Part shown: positions 46,030 to 58,233 of the stretch, one piece after another | Layout of the letters: each line of letters begins with the position of its first letter | Numbering within the stretch: position 1 is the first letter of the stretch | NCBI RefSeq assembly: GCF_914767665.1 | Contig: NC_059503.1 | Span: forward strand, 27,156,001-27,220,000 | Source of the DNA: Harmonia axyridis | Lineage: Eukaryota; Arthropoda; Insecta; Coleoptera; Coccinellidae | Length of the DNA stretch: 64,000 bases | Direction of reading: 5' to 3' | The notes under the pieces: generated by a model | The model's input: the letters and a program-made list of their open reading frames with translations, nothing else | What the model was told of the DNA's origin: nothing | Database searches by the model: none | Translations under genes and position numbers: made by a program

Positions 46030-47465
46030 TATTATCTATAGTTGTATATCTAGATATTTGATTTTGAATTTTTTGAAACAGTTCTTAGGAGAGATTTGAT
46101 GGCAATTCATTTCGAGTTTATATGGTCTGTTGTTACCACTTCTTCTGATTGATACAATTTGCTCTGTTTTCGCTACGTTAAGCGAAATGCCGTAATGGCC
46201 GTAAATAACAGCATCATAAATAAAAACGTGAAAAGGATGGGTCCTAGAACGGATCCTTGGACAATCTTGGCTCCTATGTAAAGTGGGTCTGATAATGAAC
46301 TCTGACATTGACTCTAATTTTGCGTTGCAGTAGTTAGAGCTTATTGTTTTGCGAGTGTGATTTTTTTGGTACTGCGCAATGCTTTTCTTCAAATGCAATT
46401 CCTATAACGGATTAACTTTACATTTATAATGTCATCAGGAAGTCTATCTAGACCAGTGGTTCCAAAACTTCATTTCGTGGACCCCTTGCATAGCTTCATT
46501 GGTTTCAATGGATCCTCGCAATATATACTTTTTTTTTGTTGAAGAATTGCTTGGAGATACCAAGAAAAGGCTATAAAATTAAATTCGATTAAGACGGATA
46601 ATATTAACAATTTGAGGATTACCTAAATTGTGACACTACGAAGTTTCGCGAAGTTATTTACAATCGAAACCAGAAAAATTTTCGTGGACCCCCATTAACA
46701 AATTGTGGACCCCCATTTGTACTTCACGATACCCAGGACCACTTTGGGAATCACTGATCTAGATTCTTGAGAGTTTTTCTCTCTTTCTGAATGATCGAAT
46801 CCGAAATTGAAAAATCATCAAAGGAACATCAAAGTTTGAAATTATCAAACATCATACTTTCAACACACAATTAATCAGTTATGATCTGAAGGAATTAAGT
46901 TCATGTAAATATTCAGGTTCAAATATATTTGTGAAATTTTGACCTATTATTATGTCTATTGTGGACAGTGTAGGATAATGGTTGGGTTCATCTGGATAAT
47001 ATAAATTATTATTCAATCATCATAAATCTCTCGAAATTTAAATAGAGTATTACCATTTGTTTTCCCATTGTTGACTTCTTCCTTTCAGGTCACCGATAAC
47101 GATAGTTTTATTATCTTTGAGTTTCTTGGAAGTTGTTGCAGGTTCTATTATATGCTGCAATACCATAAATTTCTTTGTTGGTCTTGACTCCGATGTGTTA
47201 TTAGTAGAATCGGATAGGTGTACAAAAGGGATATCTACCTGATTTGACTAATATTTTTACACTCAAGAACCATCCTATGAAAGATGTGTTATTTCCTGAA
47301 AGTGTTTTGTATAGAACTTTTGCGAAGGGTTTGGTTTAAAGTTCGTTTAACAATATAATGATAATTGTTTATTTTATGAGTATTGAAGAAGTTTGTCATT
47401 TTTAAGTGCTTTCTAGAAAGTCCATTTGCATTCCAAGTTGCAATTTTCAGTTTGAAATCCATTAA
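46030..47465 (-). pseudogene. Jockey-like non-LTR retrotransposon remnant, interrupted by a hAT MITE
   Basis: The minus strand starts MDFKLKIATWNANGLSRKHL near 47462, the beginning of an APE-type endonuclease. It continues through shifted frames to VIIGDLKGRSQQW and EPNHYPTLSTIDIIIGQNF (endonuclease end, about 46950). After the hAT insertion at 46454-46756 it carries a reverse transcriptase scrap, KIVQGSVLGPILFTFLF, and NVAKTEQIVSIRR (about 46130-46250). The YADD region is deleted. Many stops and shifts mark an old copy. Confidence 0.7.
46454..46756. mobile_element. hAT MITE with 8-bp target duplication
   Basis: Ends CAGTGGTTCC and GGGAATCACTG are inverted. Flanking 8-mers ATCTAGAC and ATCTAGAT match 7/8. 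Subterminal gtggacccc repeats occur near both ends. The element is 303 bp, non-coding, inserted in the retrotransposon remnant. Confidence 0.85.
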
Positions 47466-47730
47466 CTTTCATTTTATTCATATTTTAAAATTTGGAAAAC
47501 TAATTTGGTGCTTTTTTAATAGGTTATCCAGTTGTTTTGAATACTAATAAATTTGGAAATATTGATAAGGCCATTCAATTCTTCAAATTCCTGGGAATTT
47601 CTATGAAAGGACTTTGTTCGATTTGACTAGTTGAATTGAATTCACCTCTGGTGAGCTATTTTGATCTGCTCTAGCAGGTGGCAATATGATACAGGTTTGT
47701 GAATCATTACACAATCTCTAGGTCAGTCGA

Positions 47731-47805
47731 CAGGGCCGCCGCCAGGACCGGCAAACCGGACGTTTTGCCGGGGCGCCAAATTTTAGGGACGTAGTCAGTT
47801 AATGC
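47731..47805. mobile_element. hAT-type left end fragment
   Basis: CAGGGCCGCCGCCAGGACC followed by a cggcaaaccgg / gttttgccgggg imperfect inverted pair. No matching right end follows, as a LINE begins about 10 bp downstream. Confidence 0.4.
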
Positions 47806-47811
47806 ACCAAG

Positions 47812-49425
47812 ACATATTTTTTGGAACAAAAATGTTTTCTTAGTGAAAGTACCACTCTATGCATCATATACAATTTGATGATAAAATCCGGCATTTTTCC
47901 GAATATCTGGAAAATTTCGCGCATTTGCCCAATTTCAAAGTCGGGAAAGAATTCGGAGATTGTTAATTACAGGCCAATTGCTCTTATATCAGTTTTTTCT
48001 AAGTTGATCGAGATAGTTTTGTCTGATATAATTTATGACCATGTTAGGGCATCATTGTCTGAGTATTAACACGGTTTTGTCAGATCTCGGAGCACTGCAT
48101 CGAATCTGTGTATTTTCACTCAATATGTTTCCAAGTCACTCGATTCTCGGAATCAGGTAGATGTGGTCTATACGGACTTTAGCAAGGCGTTCGATCGTGT
48201 CTCGCATCAACAGCTGCTGAGGAAGCTGTCAAACTTTGGTATTACGGGTGCTCTCCTGTCTCTGCTGGAATCTTATCTAAGAGAACGGAAACAATTTGTT
48301 GAATATGAGGGAGTAAGGTCGTTTTCATTTGTTTCGACCTCGGGCGTACCACAGGGTTCTAATTTAGGACCACTGTTATTTCTCCTGTTCATCAATGACA
48401 TTTCGGATATTTTTTGTTCTCAAAAATTACTTTTTGCGGATGATTTAAAGATTTACAGGGAGATTGGGGATCGCCGGGATTGTTTATTGTTGCAAGGTGA
48501 CCTCGACAGATTGCATACATGGTGTGTGGAAAATAAATTATTCCTAAACATAAGTAAATGTAAAACTATGACGTTCACTAGGAGGTCATTCCCTATTGCT
48601 TATGATTACCACCTTAATAACACGCTATTACAAAAAGTAAATGAGTCAAGGGACCTGGGTATAGTTTTCGATCCGAAACTCACGTTTTCTTCCCATATTG
48701 CAAATATAACGGCAAGTGCTATGAGGATGATGGGTTTTGTGATTCGTAATTGTAGGGAATTTTCATCCTTTGCAGCAATTTCCTCTGTGTACCAAGCTTT
48801 GGTGAGGAGCAAATTGACATATTGCAGTTCAGTGTGGAATCCTTGCCAGGCAAAATATGTAGCTTGCATTAAGGGTGTACAGAGGAGGTTTCTCAAATTC
48901 GGTTTTCAGAGAAAACATGGTTTTTATCCCGATAGAGGATACAGTTACGACTCTCTTTTGGATGAGTTTAATTTCATTTCGCTCAGAAAGGTCCGCGAAA
49001 TTAATGATTTAGTCTTCCTTTATAAGATATTTCACGGACGGATCGATTCGACAATTCTTCTTTCGTCAGTTTGTTTGAATGTTCCTCGTTTTACATCCAG
49101 ATCACATTTAACTTTTCATATTGATGTACCTAATACTCAGCATCATTTTCATTGTCCACTTACGTCAATGTGCAGAAGTTATAATAATCTTCAGAGTGTG
49201 GATATATTTTTCTTGTCTTTATACCAATTTAGGCACTTCAGAATTAAATTATATTTTAAAATATTTTTTTTGCAGTAGGCTTATCATGATTTGATTCTTT
49301 TTGTTTTGATATTATAATTATTGTATAATCTTATAAGATAGTTTAATTATGTACACCTGTAATTGGGCTTTACGGCCTGTTGGATGTATTATTTTCAAAA
49401 TAAAATAAAATAAAATAAAATAATT
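47812..49425 (+). pseudogene. Non-LTR retrotransposon (Jockey/CR1-like), 5'-truncated, one stop
   Basis: Reverse transcriptase from motif 1 onward: FPNIWKISRICPISKSGK, NYRPIALISVFSKLIE, then a TAA at 48067-48069 in place of the usual Gln before HGF. The frame is otherwise open to 49278: VVYTDFSKAFDRVSH (catalytic Asp), SGVPQGSNLGPLLFLLFIND, LLFADDLKIY (catalytic Asp pair), and the thumb and C-terminal RTE/CR1-type region ending near 49276. The 3' tail is (taaaa)n at 49397-49422. The endonuclease is missing. With only one visible nonsense codon it is a fairly young copy. Confidence 0.9.
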
Positions 49426-50190
49426 AAAACTTTTTCGAACATTGCTACAACTAGTGACGTTTTTGTGTTAGTTATTCCTAAAATAGTTCATTTTGCATTG
49501 CATCATTTGCATTGTTTTTGAATTTGAATTAATCAATTATTTCTCTAGGATATGTTTCAGTTCGATCGTACATACCTACATCAGAACTAAATCGCAGTTT
49601 GCACAAAGACCTGAAACTACACCTCTACCCCTATACAATTAACTTGATGCAAAAATTGAAACTCCGAGATGCCATGCATTCAGAGATTAGAATTCATAAT
49701 CCAGACAATTGAGCGCTTACAAATGTTTACCAACATCTTTTGAAAAATTTCACGTTTGCTCTTACTAAACGAAATTCCTATTATTTGAAATATTTTCAAC
49801 CTCAACCTGATAAGACGTACCAAATTTCATTAAAACCGGATGATAATTGTAGAAGTTAAGGGTGTAACAACGATATGCGGACACACAGACAGACACGTAA
49901 ATGAAGTTGTTCATTTGCATTTTACTATCTACTTTTTCGTTAATATAGACGGAAGTTGCATATATTAAAACTCAATATGTAAACATTAAATATGAATGTT
50001 CCTCATGCATTCCATTGTTGAAGGAATTATGTAATCAAATTATACTGGAAGGCTGGTGATGACGTAAGGGGCTGCGGTTCAGAAAGACAGAGGTCTTCAA
50101 ACAGAATGGGATTAAAATACATAACCCCTTATGAATTGGTTTCAGACATACAGGGGGATATCCAAAAAAAAAATGGTCAAATTATAATGT
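49426..50190. repeat. Intergenic, includes copy of the 32100 repeat
   Basis: 49800-49915 (tttcattaaaaccggatgat, aattgtagaagttaagggtg, cacacagacagacacg) matches 32100-32185. The remainder is unremarkable. Confidence 0.45.
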
Positions 50191-50290
50191 ACTGGGTTTT
50201 CATCATAATTTGGTGAACGATACATTTTTTTATACCTCTTTTAGTTACAAAGTTGGAGTGGGTGAGTTATGGTGAAAAACACGTTACCTA
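50191..50290. repeat. Miniature relative of the 55985-58233 palindrome
   Basis: gggttttcatcataatttgg at left and gttatggtgaaaaacacgtt at right are inverted, with acctcttttagttacaaagt between. The same terminal and subterminal blocks form the ends of 55985-58233, so this looks like an extreme deletion derivative. Confidence 0.6.
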
Positions 50291-50293
50291 CTA

Positions 50294-50820
50294 CAGGGTG
50301 TATCAGTTTTAATCGTTAAAAATTTAATTTATTTTTATATTTTAATTATATTTAATTACCGAATTCAATTCGTGGCTGACTAAATTATGAATTCGTAGCC
50401 AATTTCGAGTTAGCACGTCTTTCGAAAAAACTAATCATCTCTGAATCTGAAATTTCAAATTTTGTTCTGTAATTATACTCCAAATTGAACAAGCAGTTCG
50501 ATATTGCTTCATTCATTCCTTCAAAAAAACAGCGAAATACTTGAGATGTTACCGAATTGCACGCCACTGGTGTTCCGCGAAAATCGAAAATATCTTCATA
50601 AAATAGCCCTTAGGGATTAGGGTAGTCATGCGAAATTTCGTTTGAATTCAACCATTTTTATGGAAGCTATTGCATAAAAATGATTTTTTTCTTGTAAACT
50701 TCAACACCCTGTATCTCTCTTAGGGATCGAGATAGAGGTATATAATATAAATTTTGCCGAATCAGGACAACTAGGAGAATATCCCATTAAATTTTTAACG
50801 ATTGAAACTGATACACCCTG
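50294..50820. mobile_element. CAGGGTG-family TIR element
   Basis: It begins CAGGGTGTATCAGTTTTAATC and ends with the inverse (aacgattgaaactgatacaccctg), TA on both sides. The inverted ends are about 35 bp. Non-coding interior. Confidence 0.85.
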
Positions 50821-51669
50821 TATATTTTCATTATTTGAAATGAATATTATGAAGGTCATCCTTCGTCAGTACTCAGGAAGAGAATATTGAAAATTTCCAG
50901 AATAATAGTCAAAAAATTCAATTTATATGTTAGGTAAATTTAACACTCGATACAAAAATTTAAAAACAAACTGAAAAATTAAGTCAAAAATGTTTTCATC
51001 AGAAAAACAGAATCTATGAATTTGATTGATAATCGGATCTGTTGCGACTGAAATATAATTTATTTTTTCGATATTTTGCTTGAATGTTTTACATTCCTGA
51101 CGACACTAGAAGCACGAAATATTGCACACAGCTGTTATTTTACATCTAACAGACCATACTCACCTCAAAATTCGAAAATTACAGTCATTTTGACGAAATT
51201 AGAGATCTGTTCAGGAAACAAGCGCTCATAAATGAAGTAGTGAACAAAATCAAGCAGAACAAATGAACCTAATAAAATTATTGGACAAATTATTATAAAA
51301 TGACCCATATATTAATGAAATTAGTTGTTCTTCTTCATTTGAACTCATTCATGAATAATGAAGCTATATGCTAAAGTAGATAAAATATCCGAGAAATCTA
51401 ATTATCTGCATAAACGGCTGCTTCAGATCAAAATGCTCAAGCACCTTTCGTTATTTTATGTAACAAGCGTACCTATGAAGTATTGCGTAATACATCATTT
51501 AACCACTTTCTTTGACTTCCTAATAGATTATATGACACACTTAACATTTTTTTTCTCATTGATGAATGCTATTGTATTCTACGAAAGAATTTTTGATTTT
51601 TGAGCGCTCTTTCAAGAATAGATCGCTCTATAATTTCTTTGCAACGTCTGTAAATTATTTTGAGTCGGA

Positions 51670-52020
51670 AATGGTCTTCAAACGATGAGGTTCTAGTAAC
51701 TGATGACGAATCCGTCTTCGAATTCGATTCTGTCCGTTCGGTCGACCGAAAATTTCATAAATCTCGAACGGAAAATTCTAAAAACTTCGGAACTTCGAAT
51801 GCCATGGTTATGTTTGATAATGGGCATCCAACTAGGGGTTCTGTAAATATAACCATTCGAAATTTTGTTTTCCGAATAATTTCAAAACTACATATTCAAT
51901 CAAAACGAAATATGGTATTCAAAAGAGAAATAACACTTTCAAGCTTAATGCAAAATTGTATGTTAATCGCGTTACCAGAACCAGATGAAATTCAAGAAGA
52001 ATATTACCCAATATTCACGT
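51670..52020. repeat. Copy of dispersed repeat family A
   Basis: gacgaatccgtcttcgaattc, ctgtccgttcggtcgaccg, ggggttctgtaaatataacc and ataatttcaaaactacatatt follow the order seen at 15370-16060. This copy happens to keep a 120-codon open frame, without a recognised domain. Confidence 0.6.
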
Positions 52021-52055
52021 GACAAAAACGACGTAAACGAAATTTCAGTGTATAG

Positions 52056-53330
52056 ATATACAGGTGTCCCGAAACTATGGTGTCAAATTGAAATAGATTA
52101 TTCCCCTTAAAGAATTAATAGGACTTCAATATTCCTTTTCTTAAATGTCGTTCGTTGAAGAGAAAGAGGTGGAATATGAAAAATTAAAAGTAATTTTATT
52201 CATTACTTCCACAGTTTCCAAAATTTTCAATTGAATTTGTAAGAATGTTTGTGTGTGTGTACTTTATTTTAAAAAAATCTCATATTTAGTTGCCACCAGT
52301 AGCGTACAAGAAGGGTATTATGGTCCCTTTTCTTGCTCATTTTTTATGCCACTGGTAAAATCATAAAAATTATGCATTTTTGCATTCCTCATTCAATTTT
52401 TAGTAATAATGTAAACCTAATTGAATCCGGAAAATGTAACCGTTTTCAAGATAATTCTACAATCTCAATTACTGATCCAAGTAACAACTGGATATTCAAA
52501 AAAAAAATAATGACATTTTCACATGCAACTGATTTTACTGTTCAAAATAGATTGATGACAAATTGAAAGGGTTTCAACACCTTGTAATTATTGACAATAA
52601 TTTATGGTTCAATATTTTCCTTCTAAATAAGTTATGAATTTAAGCGAATATTTTTAATTGAATTTCTAATGAAGAATGAAAAAATGTCGACCAAAATTAA
52701 ATATTGAACTATTGAACGAGCTTTCACTCAACTTTCTTCAAATAAGTGAGTATTCTTGTATTTTTTCACGAAATTTCGCGTCTGGATTCTTGCTTCAATA
52801 TAGATACTAAATGAAGTCTTCAGAATACAAATCCATTGTGAAAACGTCCTGATCTGCGTCATGCCATAAAAACATAGTAGGTATTATCACGTAATATATT
52901 GAAATATTCTACAGTTCAGTTCAAAGGATTATCAGATTAGAAAAATTTGATAATTTTCAGCTATACACAGCTGAATTTTTGGATAATTCACTTTATCGAT
53001 GAATTTTATATACACACAAAATTTGAGTGAAATTCTTTATTAAAATAATCCAATGCAACCTCACTAATCGAAGAATTGAAGTAAAATCGAAAAATCAATC
53101 ACAAATGAGTTTCACATCATGAATGCTGTATTTATCAAGAACTTTCTTACCCTTTCAATTCAATTATTATCTCAACTACATCCCCAAGACAAATATTACT
53201 AAAATTAGAATATTTTCTGATGATATAGCAATAATATCCTAATCGACAAATCTCAATCAATCCAACATATATATCCATGATCTAAAAAGGTATTATTTAA
53301 AATGAAAAATAAAAATTAGAAAATAGAATT
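52056..53330. other. AT-rich, possible decayed MITE ends
   Basis: tacaggtgtcccgaaactat at 52060 and gggtttcaacaccttgta at about 52570 could be an eroded inverted pair. Nothing else is supported. Confidence 0.3.
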
Positions 53331-53339
53331 CGCTTTATA

Positions 53340-53925
53340 TGCAGAAATAAAAAACGGTTAGAAATAATATTGTCGTCCACCAAAAAGAACAAAATTCAGC
53401 CAAATATCAAGGTCTCCACTTAGATAAAAAATCTATTTTAATACCCATGTGGACAACATACATAAAAAGTAGTATTTCCTCATTAATAAACAAGCAATAA
53501 GCGTATAGCAAACTCAGCAAAATATTGTATACACACAAGGTATAATGGTATTCTTGTATGCAAATCCAATCTGAAGTATAACATCAAACTCTAACATCAA
53601 GCGACCCCAAGTTATCCAGAATAAATTCATCAGAAAATATTATATGAAACAAGACTGAAAAAGTTCAAAAACTGCAACACATACAGTTAAAAAATAAAAA
53701 AAAAATTACCTGGGAACAACAATAGCAGAAAATATTAATGTGAAAATCAAAAACAAACTGACAAATCAAATCACATGCGAACAACACATCTGAAACATGT
53801 TTTATTACTTCCCTCAATATTACTAATTACATAAAACAACAAACGTAAAAATCAATGTTATTTGATGGGTTCCAAGTGGTCAAACACTTACATGTAAATA
53901 TTGAATTGAATTGAATAAATATATT
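53340..53925 (+). pseudogene. Heavily decayed LINE reverse-transcriptase remnant
   Basis: In shifting frames there are AKYQGLHLDKK and SKLSKILYTHK, resembling the KYLGLHLD...SKL..LL segment near the end of Jockey-type reverse transcriptases. The match is short and full of stops, so this is tentative. Confidence 0.35.
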
Positions 53926-54009
53926 CTGCATATTATCCTGTAGAAAAAATTGATTATATTATTTATAAAACTTCATCATTCAACAGAGATTCGTAAACAC
54001 GATAACTCT

Positions 54010-54545
54010 GTAACAAAAACCTAGAAACTTGAAGGGTACCTTCAGAGCTAGAGTGCCGGGGTCAAGTCCGTTGATGAGCAAAATCTGACTAAGGGTTCCG
54101 TTAATATCGCCATTCACAAATGCACTTTATAATTTCAAAACTACCGATTCGATCGAGATGAAATTTTGTATTTATTTTTGGAGTCTATTCTTTAAGTAAA
54201 ACCAGAGAAAATTTGAAAGAATATATTTCAGAAAAAGACAATATTTATGTGACAACATATATGAGTTAATATTCTGTGCGTATGTATAAAATAACGATTT
54301 CAATGTTCCTGTGAAACTTCGTGTTGATCAGGTTATCGGATTCATTAAAAATTCAAGCAGGATATCGAAAAAAGAGACATTTCCCTAAAACCACATCATA
54401 TTGAGTTGAAATTTTTCATATAGATGTGTAATAACAATTTTGTTATAAATCGCGTCAGCAGAACCGCAGAAAATTTAAACAAAATATTTGAAAAACTAAC
54501 TCAATATTTTCGTAATAATAAATACGAAAATAGGTTGAAACTCTT
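54010..54545. repeat. Copy of dispersed repeat family A
   Basis: gggttccgttaatatcgcc, ataatttcaaaactaccgattcg, atgaaattttgtatt and the ttcgtgttgatcaggttat module occur in family order. Confidence 0.55.
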
Positions 54546-55984
54546 AATGAATTCCAGAGGAAAATCAAAAATTGGTTGAAAATGATGTCAGCAAGAGTGG
54601 TCGAAGAAATGCCCTGTATAAAAAATTCATTTGTTCATGTTTAGAAAATGTGCCTGCTCGCTCAGTTTTTCTTCCCTTTCAAGATGAGATGTTTTTTCTT
54701 TTTATATATCATCTGGATTTGTTTCTCTTTGAGTGTCCTTTTATTTTTGAGTAAATGAAAAAATAATTTCCCACACAAGGCAGATCCAGCGGCTTGCCAA
54801 TGGATGTGCCTTCGGGAAAGGTATATATTTTTTTCTAATGTTTTTTTTTTGACATTTTGAGGGTTAATGGAACTCTTGTTAGTTTAATTAGTACATAATG
54901 TATACAGATTGTAAGAAAGTTTTATATGTGGGTCAAATAAACATTTTAATTATAATTTATTATAATAATTAATTATGTTAAATGATCACTCGAATATTCG
55001 TGCCGAATTTCAGGAGGATCATATTATCAAAAGCCCTCACCTAGATAAACTAACCGACAACTATGAGATCATATTAAATCACACCTCATTATCCCTCTAC
55101 ACATTTTTGTGATTCTGAAGGGAGCAATAGGCGCCTAGTGAGTAATTTTCTAGAATACTCTATATTCTTAGTCATAAGTGATCCTATTTTTACCCGATTA
55201 CAGTAAATTAAAAATACCGATCTCATATTTCATTCCAACTTGCGATACATCAGTACCTCCTATTTTGCAAAATTTCATATTTAAACTTTGAACACCCGGT
55301 ATCTAGAAAACTAGCTATATTTGTATAAGAAGTATTGAAATTTTTTTTGTAGAAATTTTACTGTCTATTGGTTTCCCTTTTAATACATATACAAAAATTC
55401 AGCTTGTAAGGATTAAATGCAAACTGGAATAATGCTATTTTGACTTGATTATAATAGCCCCATTATGTTTCGAATAACGTTACCATTCTATTCAACTCTG
55501 TCCTGCTTTTTTCTCGGAAAAGCCAGAATTTCATCACACTGCTGAAATAACGTTTCAGTAAACTCGAGAAATTCGAATAAATCTCATTTCATCAGGAAAC
55601 AAATATTTCGCGATTATGAATGTTACCTAGTAATGTCTATTTCGCTACAACAGATCGCTCAGTTGAAACATATATATTTCATACTTCACCTTTTACGTAA
55701 TCCATATCCATATTTTAACATATATCAAAGAAACATTCACCAACCAAAACAAATACCGTTATGTATTATGTATATATCATACAGAACTAAGATTTTTGCT
55801 GTTTCCCTTGTATGAAAAATATTGGTTACTTATGGAATTACAAATAGGATTTGGAACGTATTTACATTTTGGAAAGTTAAAACACGAATATTACTATACT
55901 GTCCAGTGAAACATCAGTTGTCATCGATTATGCACCTCCAAAATATCAGTTTTCTGGATTATCGTTTTTAGTTGAGTTGGTCAG
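54546..55984. other. AT-rich intergenic, no gene seen
   Basis: One family-type end (gaacacccggtatctag, about 55290) is visible. Open frames are short and lack domains. Confidence 0.35.
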
Positions 55985-56044
55985 GTACCGGGTTTTTCAC
56001 CATAATTTGACCCCCCCTTTAACTTTGTTACTAAAAGAGGTACA

Positions 56045-57506
56045 CAGGGCCCCCGCAACCGCGCGTGCAACGCGTGCACCGCACGCGGGCGCCACTCTAA
56101 AGGGGCGCCAAAACCTCTCATAGACCGCATAAAGAACCGATGGACCAAAGGTTTTCGAAAAAGATTCTTTCAAATTATTTTAACGAATTTTTTTCCGAAC
56201 TTCTTTCTTTCAATTTATATTTAAGTTTCCGAACGTTGCGATCGGTATGAAATAGCCAGATTGCCATTATACGATTCTTTATGAGCAAATAAATCATAGA
56301 TAATAATTATCCCTTTGTCGGCACAAGATTTCTTTATAGGAACTAGACATAGGTAAAGCAAGATCTCTTTTATCAAATATTCATTCTTTTGAATTTATTT
56401 AAAGTATAATAATTTGGTATGATGTTTCATTCCAGATTAATATTGTGAGCAAAATGATGCAAAGTGTAGCGATTGACATTAAAATGTGACAAAACTATTT
56501 GAAGAATTTAGTTGATCATTTCAAAAATTATACAGATGATAATGTTTTCGAGGAAAATCTTGCGGAAGCTGGAAAATTAGCAGCTGCTCTTGAGATAGAG
56601 CAAGGTATAAACCGAAATTGTTCGATTATGAACACACGGATGAGGCACCTCAAGATCCAAAATTCGCTTTTTAAATAAATTTCTTTTTGAAAATAATTGA
56701 TCAAACACTAAGTTCCTTTATAGCAGGTTTGATATGATATATGAATACGATAACGTTTTTTGTTTTATTTGTGATATTCCTAAATTAAATAACGAATATC
56801 TATTAGAATGCTGTCATGCTCTTCAACAAAAGCTAACTGATCAGGAAAAGAAGGGGCTGACGTGAAAGAAAATGTTTCATTTAACTAGATAAGATCCCTA
56901 AGATTGTTTTCATTACCTGAAGCGTTAAATACTCTTGAAATTCTACAATATATGTTTGAAAATAATCTAACTTCTTCTCTACCGAATCTTAGTATTGCCT
57001 TAAGAATCATTCTCACTTCACCTGTGTCTGTTGCTTCTGGTAAGAGATCATTCACTAAATTAAAAAAAATAAAAAATATTTGAAGTCTACCATGTCATAA
57101 TGAAGATTTTCTGGTTTGGCAATCGTAGATATACAGCAAGAGATACTCGATAAAATTGATGGATTGATAATATTATGAAAAATTTGCAGCAGCCAAATCT
57201 AGAAAACATTCATTCAATTTCTGGATTGATCCTAATTAAATGTTTATGCCTTTATGAATAATTTATAGAAGAATAAAGCTTAAGTTTTGAAACATACATT
57301 TGAAATGTATTATGTAACATATGACACCATAAAATTCTTAAGGCAATGAAGGTTGCAGATAGATTTTTAACCATTCTACACTAAATTCTTAACAAAACTT
57401 GAGAAAAATTTCCGATTATCCAGCAGTGCTTTTCTCCACCTCCCCCTTTAAGAGGCGCCAAAATATGTTCCGCACACGGGCTTTGATGTCCCTTGCGGGG
57501 GCCCTG
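56045..57506 (+). mobile_element. hAT element with perfect 8-bp target duplication
   Basis: GAGGTACA flanks both sides (56037-56044 and 57507-57514). Termini CAGGGCCCCCGCAA and the inverse TTGCGGGGGCCCTG are close to perfect over 14 bp. GC-rich subterminal sequence (aaccgcgcgtgcaacgcgtg) and ggcgcc blocks lie near both ends. Confidence 0.93.
56500..57235 (+). pseudogene. hAT transposase remnant
   Basis: In broken frames: VDHFKNYTDDNVFEENLAEA, then CFICDIPKLNNEYLLECCHA, then the dimerisation region LPNLSIALRIILTSPVSVAS followed by GKRSFTKLKK, and a tail with KSRKHSF. Stops and shifts are frequent and the N-terminus is missing. It is a TTF/ZMYM-type hAT, different from the copy at 33228. Confidence 0.75.
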
Positions 57507-58233
57507 GAGGTACAAAAAAATGTTTTCTACAAAAGTTTCACGAAATCGACTAGTGTTTTTCAAAATGATTTCACAAAACGAAATATATACAGAGTAGGCA
57601 ACATATTGATAACAACTTCATTTTTTCAAATGGAACACCCTGTATATTTTTCTATATTTGACTAGCCCTTTTTCCCTTGATTTCAAATATATAACATATG
57701 TTTGGCCTATCTCCCTTATTCTGAGTACCACAGAGTTTCAAATTTTAAGAACCACCTGGCATGCAAGCTGGCAGTTTCAAGTGGTAGGCTGCGATAACTC
57801 AAAATGCTCTTTTTTGAGTTATCTCGTTGGTAATTTGACTATATGTCATATCGTTGCCAACGAGATAACTCAAAAAAGAGCATTTTGAGTTATCGCAGCC
57901 TACCACTTGAAAATTGATTACTGAGCATGTCAGGTTGTTCTTAAAATTTGAAACTCCGTGGTACTCAGAATAATAGAGATAGGCCAAACATATGTTATAT
58001 ATTTGAAATCAGGGGAAAAAGTGCTAGTCAAATATAGAAAAATATACAAAGTGTTCCATTTGAAAAAATGAAGTTGCTATCAATATGTTGCCCACTCTGT
58101 ATATATTTCGTTTTGTGAGATCATTTTAAAAAACACCAGTCGATTTCGTGAAACTTTTGTAGAAAACATTTTTTTGTACCTCTTTTAGTAACAAAGTTAG
58201 AGGGGGGTCAAATTATGGTGAAAAACCCGGTAC

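Larger units (their letters stand above)
55985..58233. mobile_element. Foldback element (GTACCGGGTTTTTCACC ends), split by a hAT
   Basis: Left gtaccgggtttttcaccata and the inverse right end tatggtgaaaaacccggtac define the element. Without the hAT and one target copy it is about 780 bp. Arms pair almost end to end to a 26-bp loop at 57831-57856, with the innermost arm ggctgcgataactcaaaatg highly conserved. Each arm contains a cacccTGTAT-type motif (57647 and, degenerate, 58044). Confidence 0.85.

Noticed and set aside
47812..49278. Functional host reverse transcriptase gene
   Set aside because: 5' truncation, a stop at 48067, and a (taaaa)n tail mark a LINE copy.
52056..52590. Complete TIR element
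   Set aside because: The candidate ends (caggtgtccc and caccttg) match over too few bases and inner sequence does not pair convincingly.
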